Positions 8,565-17,899 of a stretch of DNA of 64,000 bases are shown here, one piece after another. Position 1 is the stretch's first letter. Each line of letters begins with the position of its first letter. Position numbers and translations under genes: made by a program. Source of the stretch: CALBPI01 sp038533155 (GTDB taxonomy: Bacteria > Pseudomonadota > Gammaproteobacteria > Steroidobacterales > Woeseiaceae); assembly GCA_038533155.1 (NCBI GenBank), contig JBCAZH010000005.1, positions 1-64,000 on the forward strand, read 5' to 3'. The notes under the pieces were generated by a model. That model saw nothing but the letters and a program-made list of their open reading frames with translations, made no database searches and had not been told where the DNA came from.

Positions 8565-9392
8565 TTAGGCTCCGAACATTCCCGCAAGGCGTTGCATAAA
8601 ACTGCGCTTCGCCGGGAACGGCTCTTTGATTTTTGCCAGCATTACCGAGATGTTATCGCGCCCACCGTGCTCGTTCGCAAGCGTGACCAACTGTTTAGCC
8701 GCCACTTCAAGGTTATCACTAAACGTACTGATCGTTAAGTGAATATCCTCGTCTTCAACCATATCAGGAAGCCCGTCGGAGCAGAGCAAATAGATGTCGT
8801 CCACTTCCACTGCGGCCTCTTGGATCTCCACCTCAACCTGAGGCTCAACGCCGAGGGCTCGAGTGACGTAGTTTCGATTCGTTGAACGCTGTGCCTCTTC
8901 CTCAGAGTAGAAGCCGCGGTCGACCAGCTCTTGCAACAAGGAATGGTCTAGTGTGATTTGTCTCAGTTCGCCGCCGCGTACCCGGTACAGACGCGAATCG
9001 CCGACATGCGCGACTGATACTCGATCATCGTAAAACAATGCGGCCACGATGGTGGTGCCCATACCTTCGCATTGCGGTTGGCTCTGTGCGGTTTGGTGAA
9101 TGATTTTGTTCGCGCGCCTGACGCCGTCGCGCAGCGCGATCGACTGGCGCATGAAGCCCGTAGTTGACTCAATCTCGCCACGCTTTTCTCGCATGACGGA
9201 GTCAGAAAGCAGTCCATGGACCGTCTTCACGGCGATGCCGCTTGCGACCTCGCCGGCGTTGTAGCCACCCATGCCGTCCGCCAACACCAACAGGCCAGCC
9301 TCACCATTCGTCGCAATCGCGTCTTCGTTGTGCTCGCGGACACGGCCGGTGTCTGTGATCGCAGAGAATTGAATTTTTCCTTTCAGGCTCAT
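8565..9392 (-). CDS. PP2C-family Ser/Thr protein phosphatase
   Basis: Mn/Mg-dependent phosphatase of 275 residues, of the Stp1/PrpC type. All metal-binding motifs are visible in order: TDTGRVREHNEDA, LVLADGMGGYNAGE, SVAHVGDSRLY, YLLCSDGLPDM and GGRDNISVML. No membrane segment or signal peptide. It lies 7 bases downstream of the kinase gene and upstream of the FHA gene, the classical bacterial kinase-phosphatase pair, and most likely reverses the phosphorylation made by that kinase. Confidence 0.93.
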   Translation of the reverse strand: MSLKGKIQFSAITDTGRVREHNEDAIATNGEAGLLVLADGMGGYNAGEVASGIAVKTVHGLLSDSVMREKRGEIESTTGFMRQSIALRDGVRRANKIIHQTAQSQPQCEGMGTTIVAALFYDDRVSVAHVGDSRLYRVRGGELRQITLDHSLLQELVDRGFYSEEEAQRSTNRNYVTRALGVEPQVEVEIQEAAVEVDDIYLLCSDGLPDMVEDEDIHLTISTFSDNLEVAAKQLVTLANEHGGRDNISVMLAKIKEPFPAKRSFMQRLAGMFGA

Positions 9393-9399
9393 GGGCTTA

Positions 9400-11511
9400 C
9401 TACTGATTAGCTACCAAGCCGAACATGCCTGAAACGCACTCGCGCATTGCGAACGCCATGTCATGCCCCGACGCGAATCGGTTCTCAGGTTGCTTTGCCA
9501 GCGCTTTTTCTAAGAACGTATCGATCACGGGCGAGATGCCCGGCCGAATCGTCGAGGCCGGTTGCGGTGTCTTGTTATTAATGGCCGTCATTAGCTCCGC
9601 CACGCTCTTACCGCGGAACGGAACTTCCCCTGTCAGTAACTCATATAGAGTAACACCAAGCGAAAACAAGTCGGAACTCCCACTGACTTGGGCGCCGGTG
9701 GTTTGCTCGGGCGACATATAAGTCGGTGTCCCCAGAATCAGCCCCGTTTGCGTCCGTTCGTCGTCTACCAAACGAGCGACTCCAAAGTCCGTGATCTTAA
9801 TCGATTCGCTGGCTTGGTCGTAAATGAGGTTCGCCGGTTTGATGTCGCGGTGCACAACGTGTTCAGAATGCGCGTAGTCCAGCGCTTCGGCGACTTGGAT
9901 CATCGAGCGCATCAGCGTGACAGGATCCAATAGATCGTCCGCGCGCGTATGCCGAATCATCTGGATCCCCGGGGCGTATTCCATGGCGATGTAACCGAGT
10001 CCTGCCTCTTCACCGCTGTCGTAAACGGCGGTAATGCCTGGGTGGGTTAGACGACCAGCCGATTCCGCCTCCTGGAAGAATCGCGATCGCGCTTCGACGC
10101 GAGTCGCCTCATCCGCAATTTCGTCAAACGACACGATCTTGAGCGCGATGAGTCGATTGATGCGTGGATCGCGACCGAGGAATACGCCGCCCATCGCACC
10201 GCTGCCTAGCGGTCTCAATACTTCGTAACGACCGAGGGTGTCCGGTACGTTCGCAGCAGTTGGCGCGGTAGGTCTCTGATCATTGGCCATAACCGCCGTA
10301 GAACCGGAGTTAGTTTTCGCGTCCTTACGGCCGGCCATGTGGGCAAACACCGCACGTGCTTGCTCAGGCTGTGACCGCTTTTCGAATGCTAGCGCGAGTT
10401 TGTACAACGTCGGCATCAGGGAAGGATGCGCTGGACAGCTCTTGAACACCCGGAACGCGGCGTCGAGTTTCCCGGATCTTAAGTAGCGCACGCCCGTGCG
10501 GAAATTCTCCCGCCGATTGGATTGGCGATCCGGAGTTAGCCAAAAACAAATACACAACCCACTGAGCAGACTTACGATGACGACGAACATGTCGAGCTGT
10601 ATGTTGGCCTGGTTCGCGAGCGTCCACTGGATCACCAGTGGGATGGCGACTAGCAGCACGGCCCAGATCGAGATAATTCGTCGAGATTCTTGCCAAAGCA
10701 CCGAGACCAGCAAGAACATACCGAGGGTGATTGCCAGCCAGTTGGCTGTTGTTGACCATCCTGGCTGTTCAAGAATCTGTCCGCTTGACAATGCAGTATG
10801 GAATTGGCCGATCGCCGCCAATTGGTTGATGTTCTCACCGCCGATGTAGACATGACGGCGACTGGTCCGGTTACCGAGAGGGAGCTCGCGATCCGCTAGA
10901 ACTCCGGCGGCGTTTAACAGGTCGGGCGTCAGACCTCGCATAGGGATGACCTGAAGTCCTGGGCCAAGGTCGGACAGCGGTGTTCGCTCGCGCCAACGGT
11001 TGTCTTGCAGCAGCGGCAGGAGTGCTGCGCTCGCCCGCATCGTGCTGCCGTTCAGTTTCCATGCTTGTAGACCGTTGTGTCTCTGTGCAGCGGATTCGGG
11101 CGTGTCGGTATGGGCAATGCCGCGAGCGGCCGCTTTGAATATCGCGGCTGGCTCAGAGTCTGATGAACCGTTGCCGGCGGCGATGTAGGTCGCGCCATTG
11201 AACCGAATGGCCTCGGCCAGGGTGTCGCTCGGCTGGGTCAGCGGATCGATCAGTGTGACACTCGAAGCCTCATCCATTTGCGCGACTAACGCCCTAAGCG
11301 TCGCGTAGTCTGTGGGACCGGCATCGATCAGGATCGGAAATTGGGTTTGTCCGACAACCGCGCTCGGCGTAAAAAACTCGCGCAGCACGAGATCGCTCTG
11401 CTGCAGCAGATTGGCGAGCGGGCCGTACAACAAAGTGGCGGGCAGCAGCACAAATACGGCCACTGCCACTTGAATTTGCCGCCCCAACGGAATTTTTAGC
11501 ACTGACTTCAT
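9400..11511 (-). CDS. Membrane Ser/Thr protein kinase with CHASE2-like sensor region
   Basis: A 703-residue Hanks-type kinase. Residue order: a membrane anchor at about 13-33; a periplasmic region at about 35-245 that resembles a degenerate CHASE2 domain (ILIDAGPTDYATLRALVAQM); three membrane helices at about 255-335; a short TPR-like stretch (about 345-395); then the kinase at about 424-690 with Gly loop LGSGAMGGVFLG, ATP-binding Lys in ALKIV, catalytic loop HRDIKPANL and DFG in ITDFGVARL, followed by TYMSPEQ. All catalytic residues are present. Unusually for this kinase class the catalytic domain is C-terminal. It is first in an operon with PP2C and FHA genes and diverges from radA. Confidence 0.9.
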   Translation of the reverse strand: MKSVLKIPLGRQIQVAVAVFVLLPATLLYGPLANLLQQSDLVLREFFTPSAVVGQTQFPILIDAGPTDYATLRALVAQMDEASSVTLIDPLTQPSDTLAEAIRFNGATYIAAGNGSSDSEPAAIFKAAARGIAHTDTPESAAQRHNGLQAWKLNGSTMRASAALLPLLQDNRWRERTPLSDLGPGLQVIPMRGLTPDLLNAAGVLADRELPLGNRTSRRHVYIGGENINQLAAIGQFHTALSSGQILEQPGWSTTANWLAITLGMFLLVSVLWQESRRIISIWAVLLVAIPLVIQWTLANQANIQLDMFVVIVSLLSGLCICFWLTPDRQSNRRENFRTGVRYLRSGKLDAAFRVFKSCPAHPSLMPTLYKLALAFEKRSQPEQARAVFAHMAGRKDAKTNSGSTAVMANDQRPTAPTAANVPDTLGRYEVLRPLGSGAMGGVFLGRDPRINRLIALKIVSFDEIADEATRVEARSRFFQEAESAGRLTHPGITAVYDSGEEAGLGYIAMEYAPGIQMIRHTRADDLLDPVTLMRSMIQVAEALDYAHSEHVVHRDIKPANLIYDQASESIKITDFGVARLVDDERTQTGLILGTPTYMSPEQTTGAQVSGSSDLFSLGVTLYELLTGEVPFRGKSVAELMTAINNKTPQPASTIRPGISPVIDTFLEKALAKQPENRFASGHDMAFAMRECVSGMFGLVANQ

Positions 11512-11612
11512 AAACGCCGGAAAGCTTAGGCTGCAAGTCGCTGCTTTACTGCGAAACAGTTACCACTTTGGCGTATTCTGGTAAATCGGGCAATCGGTAG
11601 AATCCTGGAGCT

Positions 11613-12980
11613 ATGGCAAAAAAATCTGTGCGCTATACGTGCAGCGCTTGCGGTGCGGTGGCGGCGAAGTGGCAAGGCCAATGCGGTGAGTGCGGGGCCT
11701 GGAATACTCTGGAAGCGGTGTCAGGCAGTGCTTTGGCCGTCAAAGGCGGTAGGTCGGGCTACGCCGCTGCTGTCGGAGTGGCGGTGCTATCGGACGTTGC
11801 AGAGACGCCCACGGGGGCGGGTGTACGTCACGCGACCGGTTTTCAAGAATTTGATCGCGTCCTGGGTGGCGGGCTGGTCCCCGGCGCCGTAACGCTTTTA
11901 GGCGGCGATCCGGGTGTCGGCAAATCCACGCTGTTGCTGCAGGTTGCCACCCACCTAGCCGATGGTCTGCGCGTGCTCTATGTCACAGGCGAAGAGAGCG
12001 TCGACCAGGTAGCTGCCCGTGCTAAGCGGCTCGGGGTGGCAGACACAGCGCTCACTCTGTTGGCAGAGACAGAAATCGAGAGCATTGTCGCCACCGCGAA
12101 TGCCGAAAAGGCCGACGTCATGGTGGTGGACTCCATGCAGACCCTCGTGGCGGCCGATCATAGTGGTGCTGCCGGTGCCGTGTCTCAGTTGCGTGAATGT
12201 GTCGGTGTGCTGACCCGCTACGCCAAGTCATCGAGTGTCTCGGTGTTCATTGTCGGACATGTAACGAAAGAAGGTGTCATTGCGGGTCCGAGAGTGGTGG
12301 AGCACATGGTCGATACGGTGCTCTATTTCGAAAGTGATCCGAGTAGTCGATTCAGCCTCGTGCGCGCCGTCAAGAATCGTTTCGGCGCCGCGAGCGAGAT
12401 GGGTATGTTCGCGATGCAGGAAACAGGGTTTCGCGAGGTTTCAAATCCATCGGCGATTTTTCTTTCGCGTGAGTCCGAGGTCGCCGCAGGCAGTCTCGTT
12501 ACGGTGACCTGGGAAGGTAGCCGGCCGTTACTGGTCGAGGTGCAAGCGCTGGTTGCGGACGCGCATGGCGGGCATCCGCGGCGCCTGGCGCAGGGCTTGG
12601 ACCAGAATCGGGTGGCACTGTTGCTCGCGGTCCTGCAGCGCCATGGTGGGGTTTCTCTGGCCGGTGAGGACGTGTTCATTAATGTCGTCGGCGGTATTCG
12701 TATTCAGGAGACTGCCGGAGACTTGCCGACGTTGTTGGCGGCTTTGTCGAGTTTCCGCGATCGCGCCGTGAACGCCGGCGTTATTGCGTTTGGTGAGGTG
12801 GGTCTTGCCGGAGAGGTTCGCCCGGTCCGGTTCGGTGAGGAGCGTCTGCGGGAAGCGGCGAAACAGGGCTTTGTCCGAGCGATCGTTCCTATCGCGAATC
12901 AGCCAAGAAAGCCAATTGAGGGATTGCAGGTGGTCGGCGTTCGGTCGGTGTCCGATGCCATCGATGCGGTATTCGAATAG
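11613..12980 (+). CDS. radA: DNA repair protein RadA
   Basis: RecA-related ATPase that processes recombination branches. It is 455 residues (E. coli 460). It has an N-terminal four-cysteine zinc finger (CSACG...CGECG, residues about 10-30), Walker A GGDPGVGKSTLLL (about 96), the RadA-specific KNRFG motif (about 255) and a C-terminal Lon-like domain (GEDVFINVVGGIRI onward). ATG start at 11613. It is transcribed divergently from the kinase operon across a 101-base gap. Confidence 0.95.
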   Translation: MAKKSVRYTCSACGAVAAKWQGQCGECGAWNTLEAVSGSALAVKGGRSGYAAAVGVAVLSDVAETPTGAGVRHATGFQEFDRVLGGGLVPGAVTLLGGDPGVGKSTLLLQVATHLADGLRVLYVTGEESVDQVAARAKRLGVADTALTLLAETEIESIVATANAEKADVMVVDSMQTLVAADHSGAAGAVSQLRECVGVLTRYAKSSSVSVFIVGHVTKEGVIAGPRVVEHMVDTVLYFESDPSSRFSLVRAVKNRFGAASEMGMFAMQETGFREVSNPSAIFLSRESEVAAGSLVTVTWEGSRPLLVEVQALVADAHGGHPRRLAQGLDQNRVALLLAVLQRHGGVSLAGEDVFINVVGGIRIQETAGDLPTLLAALSSFRDRAVNAGVIAFGEVGLAGEVRPVRFGEERLREAAKQGFVRAIVPIANQPRKPIEGLQVVGVRSVSDAIDAVFE

Positions 12981-12991
12981 ACGCCAGACGC

Positions 12992-14254
12992 CTAGTCCGA
13001 GGGGTGCTCGGTCAGTCGCGCTTCGACGACTCGGTTTTCTGAGCAGCTCAACACCTCGATTTCATAGCGACCGATCGTGAGCGTGGTGCCTTCGTTAGGG
13101 ATACGCTCTAGGGTCTCTTGAACAAGGCCATTCAGGGTTTTCGCGCCGTCTGTCGGCAGTTCGACATCGATCTGGCGGTTCAAGTCGCGAATATTCGCGC
13201 TGCCGGCAACTACGTAGGTGCCGCGCTCGTCTTCGCGCACTGACTCGCCGCCGCTCGACGAATCTGTTGTGAACTCGCCGACGATTTCTTCGAGGATGTC
13301 CTCCAAGGTCACCATGCCCTGGATGTCTCCGTACTCGTCGACGACGAGCGCCAAGCGTGCTTTGCGTTTCTGGAATTGCACCAGTTGGATGCTCAATGGC
13401 GTCCCTTCCGGGACGAAGTAGGGCTCTCTCGCGACGCTACGTAGAAACGCCTTGCTCAAGGGTTGGGTGCGGGCCTGCCGCACCAGGCTTCGCATGTGCA
13501 GAACCCCGACGATCGCATCGATGTTGTCCTCGTAAACCGGCAACCGGGTGTGGACACTCGATTCAATCGTCTTAAGAATCACGTCCAGGTCGTCGTCAAG
13601 ATCGATTCCGACAACTTCGTTGTGCGGCACCATCACGTCATCGACGGTGACCTTTTCCAAATCCAAAATTCCGGTCAGCATGGTTCGATACTTGCGCGAG
13701 ATCAGCGCGCCCGCCTCATTGACGACGGTACGCAGTTCTTCATGGCTTAAGGCATGTCCATCGACTTCTCTAGGGCTGACGCCAAAAATGCGAAGCACCG
13801 TGTTTGCCATCAAATTGACCAACATCACCAAAGGCCAAAGCACTTTAAGCGTCGGGTAATAGATATAGACTGCGGGCATCGCAACGCGCTCCGGGTTGAG
13901 CGCGGCCAGCGTTTTCGGTGCAACCTCGGCGAAGATCAAGACCACCAAGGTCAGGACGCTGTTAGCGATCGCAAACGCGGCGCTGCCACCGAGTCGTTGC
14001 GAAATGATGCCGACCAGTGAGGCCGCGAGTATGTTGACGACGTTGTTGCCGAGAAGAATCAGGCCGATCAATCGTTCGGGGGTCTCCAGCAACGATTCCG
14101 CCATCTTGGCAGCGCGGCTACCGGATCGCGCGCGATGACGCAATCGATAACGATTGAGACTCATCAGCGCAGTTTCGGAGCTTGAAAAAAACGCTGAGCA
14201 GACGAGAAGTCCAGCGATGATGCCGAACAACACGCTAAGTGGGATTTCGTCCAA
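12992..14254 (-). CDS. corB: CNNM/CorB-type transporter-associated protein (DUF21-CBS-CorC_HlyC)
   Basis: Inner-membrane protein with an N-terminal DUF21 domain of about four helices (residues 1-190), a CBS pair (DDVMVPHNEVVGID... VVDEYGDIQGMVTLEDILEEIVGEF, about 205-325) and a C-terminal CorC_HlyC domain. The family is linked to Mg/Co efflux or resistance. It closely parallels E. coli CorB (YfjD), and the order corB-ypjD beside ffh is conserved. I chose TTG 14254 (LDEIPLSVLFG) because GGAGG lies 10 bases upstream and it matches the family start; the frame is also open to 14314. Converges with radA. Confidence 0.88.
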   Translation of the reverse strand: MDEIPLSVLFGIIAGLLVCSAFFSSSETALMSLNRYRLRHRARSGSRAAKMAESLLETPERLIGLILLGNNVVNILAASLVGIISQRLGGSAAFAIANSVLTLVVLIFAEVAPKTLAALNPERVAMPAVYIYYPTLKVLWPLVMLVNLMANTVLRIFGVSPREVDGHALSHEELRTVVNEAGALISRKYRTMLTGILDLEKVTVDDVMVPHNEVVGIDLDDDLDVILKTIESSVHTRLPVYEDNIDAIVGVLHMRSLVRQARTQPLSKAFLRSVAREPYFVPEGTPLSIQLVQFQKRKARLALVVDEYGDIQGMVTLEDILEEIVGEFTTDSSSGGESVREDERGTYVVAGSANIRDLNRQIDVELPTDGAKTLNGLVQETLERIPNEGTTLTIGRYEIEVLSCSENRVVEARLTEHPSD

Positions 14255-14314
14255 CGACGAGGGGCCTCCGAGGTTCGAACTCAAATAACAGCAGCCCGGT
14301 GGGCAGCTTGTCAA

Positions 14315-15118
14315 TTATCCCCAGCTTCGATCCAGCAGAAACTCGAGCACGATCTTGCTACCGAAATAGGCAAGGACAAGTATCAGAAAGCCAGTGAGAT
14401 ACAGTTGGAGCATACGCCGGCCGCGCCACCCCGAGACTTGGCGCCCGATAACGAGCAGGCCGAAAATCGCGAGTGCGCCAACCGATAGTGCGCTTTTATG
14501 CGTCAAGTGTTGTGCGAACAAATTTTCTACGAAGACAAACCCGCTGGTGATCGCTAGCAGGAGGAAAACAAATCCCGACGTCGTGAGTGTCGCAAGCAGC
14601 TTCTCTGTGGCCAAAAGCGGCGGCAGTACGGCGGAGAGACGGCTCACGCGAGCTGCGCGCAGTTGGGCGTCTTGGACCAAAGAGGCTGCGGCCAGCACCG
14701 CGCCAGCGGCCAGAAAACTGTATGCAATGAGCGAAAGCACGGCATGGAGCTTAAGTTGCCAAGTCAGCGCCTGATCGGCGGCGCCGGGCAACGCGAGCGA
14801 GCCACCGATCAGTGCGGCGCTCAGGCAAAACACAATGCCGGCAAGGACGCCGAAACCCGGCTGCAGCGCTGCAAAAAGGCCGATAGCCGCGAACAGCCAG
14901 GCGATGATGCTAAGCACGTCCGCGAGGCCGAGTCCGATGTCTGGATTGAGGATGACGCCACCGGTGAGTCCGGCGCCGTGCAGTGCGATTAAAGCGACCA
15001 CCGGAACGACAACGGCGGGCCGTAAAGTCTGTTCTGGGTCCTTGGAATCGGACCTAAATGGCCGGATCAGCCAAAGCCCTGTCCCGAGGTACGCCGCAAA
15101 AATTGTGAACGCAAGCAC
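14315..15118 (-). CDS. YpjD/CcsA-like cytochrome c assembly-family membrane protein
   Basis: A 267-residue inner-membrane protein with eight predicted helices, from the cytochrome-c-assembly (CcsA/HemX-like) family, most like E. coli YpjD. Features seen are the alternating hydrophobic stretches across the whole length, a His in TWQLKLHAVLSL (about 125) and a second in AQHLTHKSAL (about 205), typical haem-linked positions in this family. Its biochemical role is unproven. Just upstream of corB on the same strand and divergent from the metallo-hydrolase gene. The ypjD-ffh neighbourhood is conserved. Confidence 0.85.
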   Translation of the reverse strand: MLAFTIFAAYLGTGLWLIRPFRSDSKDPEQTLRPAVVVPVVALIALHGAGLTGGVILNPDIGLGLADVLSIIAWLFAAIGLFAALQPGFGVLAGIVFCLSAALIGGSLALPGAADQALTWQLKLHAVLSLIAYSFLAAGAVLAAASLVQDAQLRAARVSRLSAVLPPLLATEKLLATLTTSGFVFLLLAITSGFVFVENLFAQHLTHKSALSVGALAIFGLLVIGRQVSGWRGRRMLQLYLTGFLILVLAYFGSKIVLEFLLDRSWG

Positions 15119-15214
15119 AGAATCTCCCGCTGCTCTCGCCTAATTTTCGATCCAAGCGGAGATGATCGCACAGGGAGTGCCGGTTGGATATGGCTAGTGT
15201 GCGGTGTGTCTGTG

Positions 15215-15249
15215 AACCGGTGGACCGGTTTTTTGGCGCATGAGGCGCC
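15215..15249 (+). promoter_or_regulatory. Two tandem hairpins, first terminator-like, in metallo-hydrolase leader
   Basis: AACCGG-TGGA-CCGGTT followed by further T residues (six in all, 15229-15234) looks like an intrinsic terminator, and directly after it comes GGCGC-ATGAG-GCGCC (15235-15249). They end 15 bases before the ATG at 15265. Placed inside the likely leader rather than after a gene, they could attenuate transcription; there is no upstream same-strand gene to terminate. Confidence 0.35.
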
Positions 15250-15264
15250 TATGGCGGTGACTTT

Positions 15265-16032
15265 ATGAAAATCAAAGTGCTGGGATGCAGCGGCGGGATT
15301 GGGCAGGGAGCTCGGACCTCCGCGTTATTGGTCGATGATGACGTGTTGCTCGATGCAGGCACGGGCCTCGGCGACCTTGGTCTCGACGATCTCAGAAAGA
15401 TTCGTCACGTGTTGTTGACGCACGCGCACCTCGATCACATCGCGGGCTTACCGTTTCTCATCGACAGTGTTTTCGACGCACGGCTCGGTGATCCATTGAC
15501 GGTGTATGGCCGGCGAGAAACGCTCGCGACGTTGCAAAAACACATCTTCAACTGGGAGATTTGGCCGGACTTCGCCCAGTTGCCCGACCTACACAATCCC
15601 GTCATTCAGTATCAGACGCTGAACCCAGGTGAGGTTGTGGATATCGAGAATCGATTTTTTCACGCCGTCGACGTTCGTCACAGTGTGCCTGCGCAAGGTT
15701 ATTGCGTCAGTGGCCCTGATGGGGTTTTCGCGATCAGTGGCGACACCACAACGAACGCGACGCTGTGGCCGTTGCTGAACTCGTTCGCGGATCTCAAGGT
15801 ACTGGTTGTGGAAGTGTCGTTTCCGGATGAGCAGCGTGCGCTGGCTGAGGCCGCGGGTCACTATACGCCGCAGACACTGGCGGCCGATCTGTCCAAGCTC
15901 GCGCATACGCCGGAGATCTGGCTAACCGCAATGAAGCCTGGTGATGAAGGCACGATTCTGCGCCAGGTTCAGGATGCTGTGCCCTCGCGCGCCGTGCAGA
16001 TGCTCTCGACCGGTAACACTCTCATCATCTGA
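15265..16032 (+). CDS. MBL-fold hydrolase, class II cyclic-nucleotide-phosphodiesterase-like
   Basis: A 255-residue cytosolic metallo-beta-lactamase-fold protein. The metal-binding signature THAHLDHIAG lies at 52-61, with further ligands in DVRHS (about 140), SGDTTTN (about 160) and a C-terminal His. The start MKIKVLGCSGGI and the motif arrangement resemble the class II 3',5'-cyclic-nucleotide phosphodiesterases, so cAMP or a related cyclic nucleotide is a possible substrate; other phosphodiesterase activities cannot be excluded. It lies between divergent ypjD and ffh, 48 bases upstream of ffh. Confidence 0.8.
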   Translation: MKIKVLGCSGGIGQGARTSALLVDDDVLLDAGTGLGDLGLDDLRKIRHVLLTHAHLDHIAGLPFLIDSVFDARLGDPLTVYGRRETLATLQKHIFNWEIWPDFAQLPDLHNPVIQYQTLNPGEVVDIENRFFHAVDVRHSVPAQGYCVSGPDGVFAISGDTTTNATLWPLLNSFADLKVLVVEVSFPDEQRALAEAAGHYTPQTLAADLSKLAHTPEIWLTAMKPGDEGTILRQVQDAVPSRAVQMLSTGNTLII

Positions 16033-16080
16033 TTCGCACTGCGCTAAACTTAAGGGCTCCCGACCGACGCGGAAGCCACG

Positions 16081-17451
16081 ATGTTCGACAATCTCTCTGA
16101 GCGCCTTCGCAGTGCAACCCAGCAGCTGACCGGCAAAGGCCGGATTACTGAAGACAACGTCAAAGATACGCTTCGGCAAGTTCGGATGGCGTTGTTGGAG
16201 GCCGATGTCGCGCTGCCTGTCGTCAAAGGCTTCGTTGAGCGGGTAAAGACCCAAGCGCTCGGCGAAGCGGTAATGACGAGCCTCACGCCGGGCCAGGCGT
16301 TTATTAAAATTATTCACTCGGAATTGACAAGCGTTCTGGGTGGAGAGGGCGCTGTCCCGCTTGATCTGAAAGTCCAACCGCCGGCGGTTGTCTTGCTAGC
16401 GGGTCTGCAAGGCGCTGGAAAGACGACGACTGCCGCGAAGCTCGCGCGTCGCTTGATCGAACGAGACAAGAAAAAAGTGATGGTGGTCAGTGTGGACGTC
16501 CACAGGCCTGCCGCAATCTTGCAGCTAAAAACCGTTGCGACTGAAGTGGGTGCACTGGTGCACGACTCAGCGGCGAACGAAGCGCCGACCGCCATCGCAG
16601 AGCGAGCTCTCGAAGATGCGAGGCGACAGTACGCGGATGTGTTGATCGTGGATACGGCGGGGCGCTTGCATATCGACAGCGACATGATGTCCGAGGTTGC
16701 CGCCGTCCACGCCAGTGTTACCCCGCACGAAACGTTGTTTGTCGTGGATAGCATGGCAGGGCAAGACGCCGTCCAATCTGCGAAGGCCTTCGATGAAGCG
16801 CTCTCGCTGACCGGCGTGATTTTGACCAAAACGGACGGTGATGCGCGAGGCGGTGTCGCGCTGTCGGTCCGCGAGACCATCGGCAAACCGATCCGTTTTA
16901 TCGGAACTGGCGAGAAAACCGACGGTTTAGAGACTTTCCACCCCGAGCGGATGGCGTCGCGCATTCTCGGTATGGGCGATGTGCTGACGCTGGTCGAAGA
17001 AGTCGAGCAGAAAGTCGACCAGCGAAAAGCGGAGCAATTGGCCCGCAAACTGCGCAAGGGTCGTGGCTTTGATCTCGGTGATCTCAAGGATCAGCTCGAG
17101 CAAATGCAAAATATGGGCGGTTTAGGCGCACTTATGGAAAAAATGCCCTTGCCTGGGAACATGAATGCGGGTGCGCTTAAGGGGCAGATGGACGACAAGC
17201 AGCTTGCTCGGCAGATAGCTTTGATTAACTCTATGACACTGGACGAACGTCGTTTTCCTAAGAAAATCAATGGGTCCCGCAAGAAGCGCATCGCCAAAGG
17301 GGCAGGTCAACAGATCCAAGATGTGAATCGTCTTTTGAAACAGCACCTGCAAATGGAAAAAGTGATGAAAAAGGTGTCCAAAGGCGGGATGAAGAACCTG
17401 ATGCGAGGCCTTGCAGGCAGGGGCGGGGGCATGCCGCCATTCGGACGCTAG
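16081..17451 (+). CDS. ffh: Signal recognition particle protein Ffh
   Basis: GTPase that binds 4.5S RNA and signal sequences and delivers ribosomes to FtsY at the membrane. It is 456 residues. The N domain is at 1-90; the G domain has GLQGAGKTTTAAKLA (about 105), DVHRPAAILQL, DTAGRLH and TKTDGDARGG; the C-terminal M domain is Met and Lys/Arg rich (residues about 325-456), ending in a Gly/Arg-rich stretch. ATG start with GGAAGCC upstream. It heads the conserved ffh-rpsP-rimM-trmD-rplS cluster. Confidence 0.97.
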   Translation: MFDNLSERLRSATQQLTGKGRITEDNVKDTLRQVRMALLEADVALPVVKGFVERVKTQALGEAVMTSLTPGQAFIKIIHSELTSVLGGEGAVPLDLKVQPPAVVLLAGLQGAGKTTTAAKLARRLIERDKKKVMVVSVDVHRPAAILQLKTVATEVGALVHDSAANEAPTAIAERALEDARRQYADVLIVDTAGRLHIDSDMMSEVAAVHASVTPHETLFVVDSMAGQDAVQSAKAFDEALSLTGVILTKTDGDARGGVALSVRETIGKPIRFIGTGEKTDGLETFHPERMASRILGMGDVLTLVEEVEQKVDQRKAEQLARKLRKGRGFDLGDLKDQLEQMQNMGGLGALMEKMPLPGNMNAGALKGQMDDKQLARQIALINSMTLDERRFPKKINGSRKKRIAKGAGQQIQDVNRLLKQHLQMEKVMKKVSKGGMKNLMRGLAGRGGGMPPFGR

Positions 17452-17623
17452 AACGTCGAAAATTTAGTCACTTAGATATTCCATAGCGCCGTCTGTACCG
17501 CTACAATGGCGGGCTGAATCGGCGAATACTCGTTGGGCTTTCGCTTTAGGTTTACAGCGCTGCCGTCTTGGCGCGTTAGGAATGACAGGGTCTCGATCGG
17601 GACTCATTGCCGGATTACACACT
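17452..17623 (+). promoter_or_regulatory. Leader/promoter region of the rpsP operon
   Basis: A 172-base gap. TACAAT at 17502-17507 is a good -10 box, but the matching -35 position (17479-17484) is poor. No clear terminator for ffh is visible. A short in-frame extension upstream of rpsP (from 17582) lacks the S16 N-terminus and was not used. Confidence 0.3.
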
Positions 17624-17881
17624 ATGGTTACGATACGTTTGTCTCGTGGCGGCGCTAAAAAGCGGCCTTTCTACCACTTGGTAGTGACGGATAGCCGCAA
17701 CCGCCGCGATGGTCGTTACATCGAGCGTTTGGGTTTTTTTAACCCGGTTGCTAAAGGCAAAGCCGAAGGCTTGCGCATCGATATAGAACGCGCGGATCAC
17801 TGGATCAGTCAGGGAGCTCAACCGTCTGATCGCGTGGCGCAGTTGTTGAAACAATACCGGAAGGCTGCAGCGGCGGCGTAA
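17624..17881 (+). CDS. rpsP: 30S ribosomal protein S16
   Basis: Small-subunit assembly protein, 85 residues (E. coli 82). The N-terminus MVTIRLSRGGAKKRPFYHLV and DGRYIERLGFFNP are canonical S16. The ATG at 17624 is chosen over an upstream in-frame ATG at 17582 because only it gives the family start. First gene of the rpsP-rimM-trmD-rplS operon; rimM begins 18 bases after its stop with GGAGG between. Confidence 0.96.
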   Translation: MVTIRLSRGGAKKRPFYHLVVTDSRNRRDGRYIERLGFFNPVAKGKAEGLRIDIERADHWISQGAQPSDRVAQLLKQYRKAAAAA

Positions 17882-17899
17882 CTCTGGAGGCAGAGCGTC

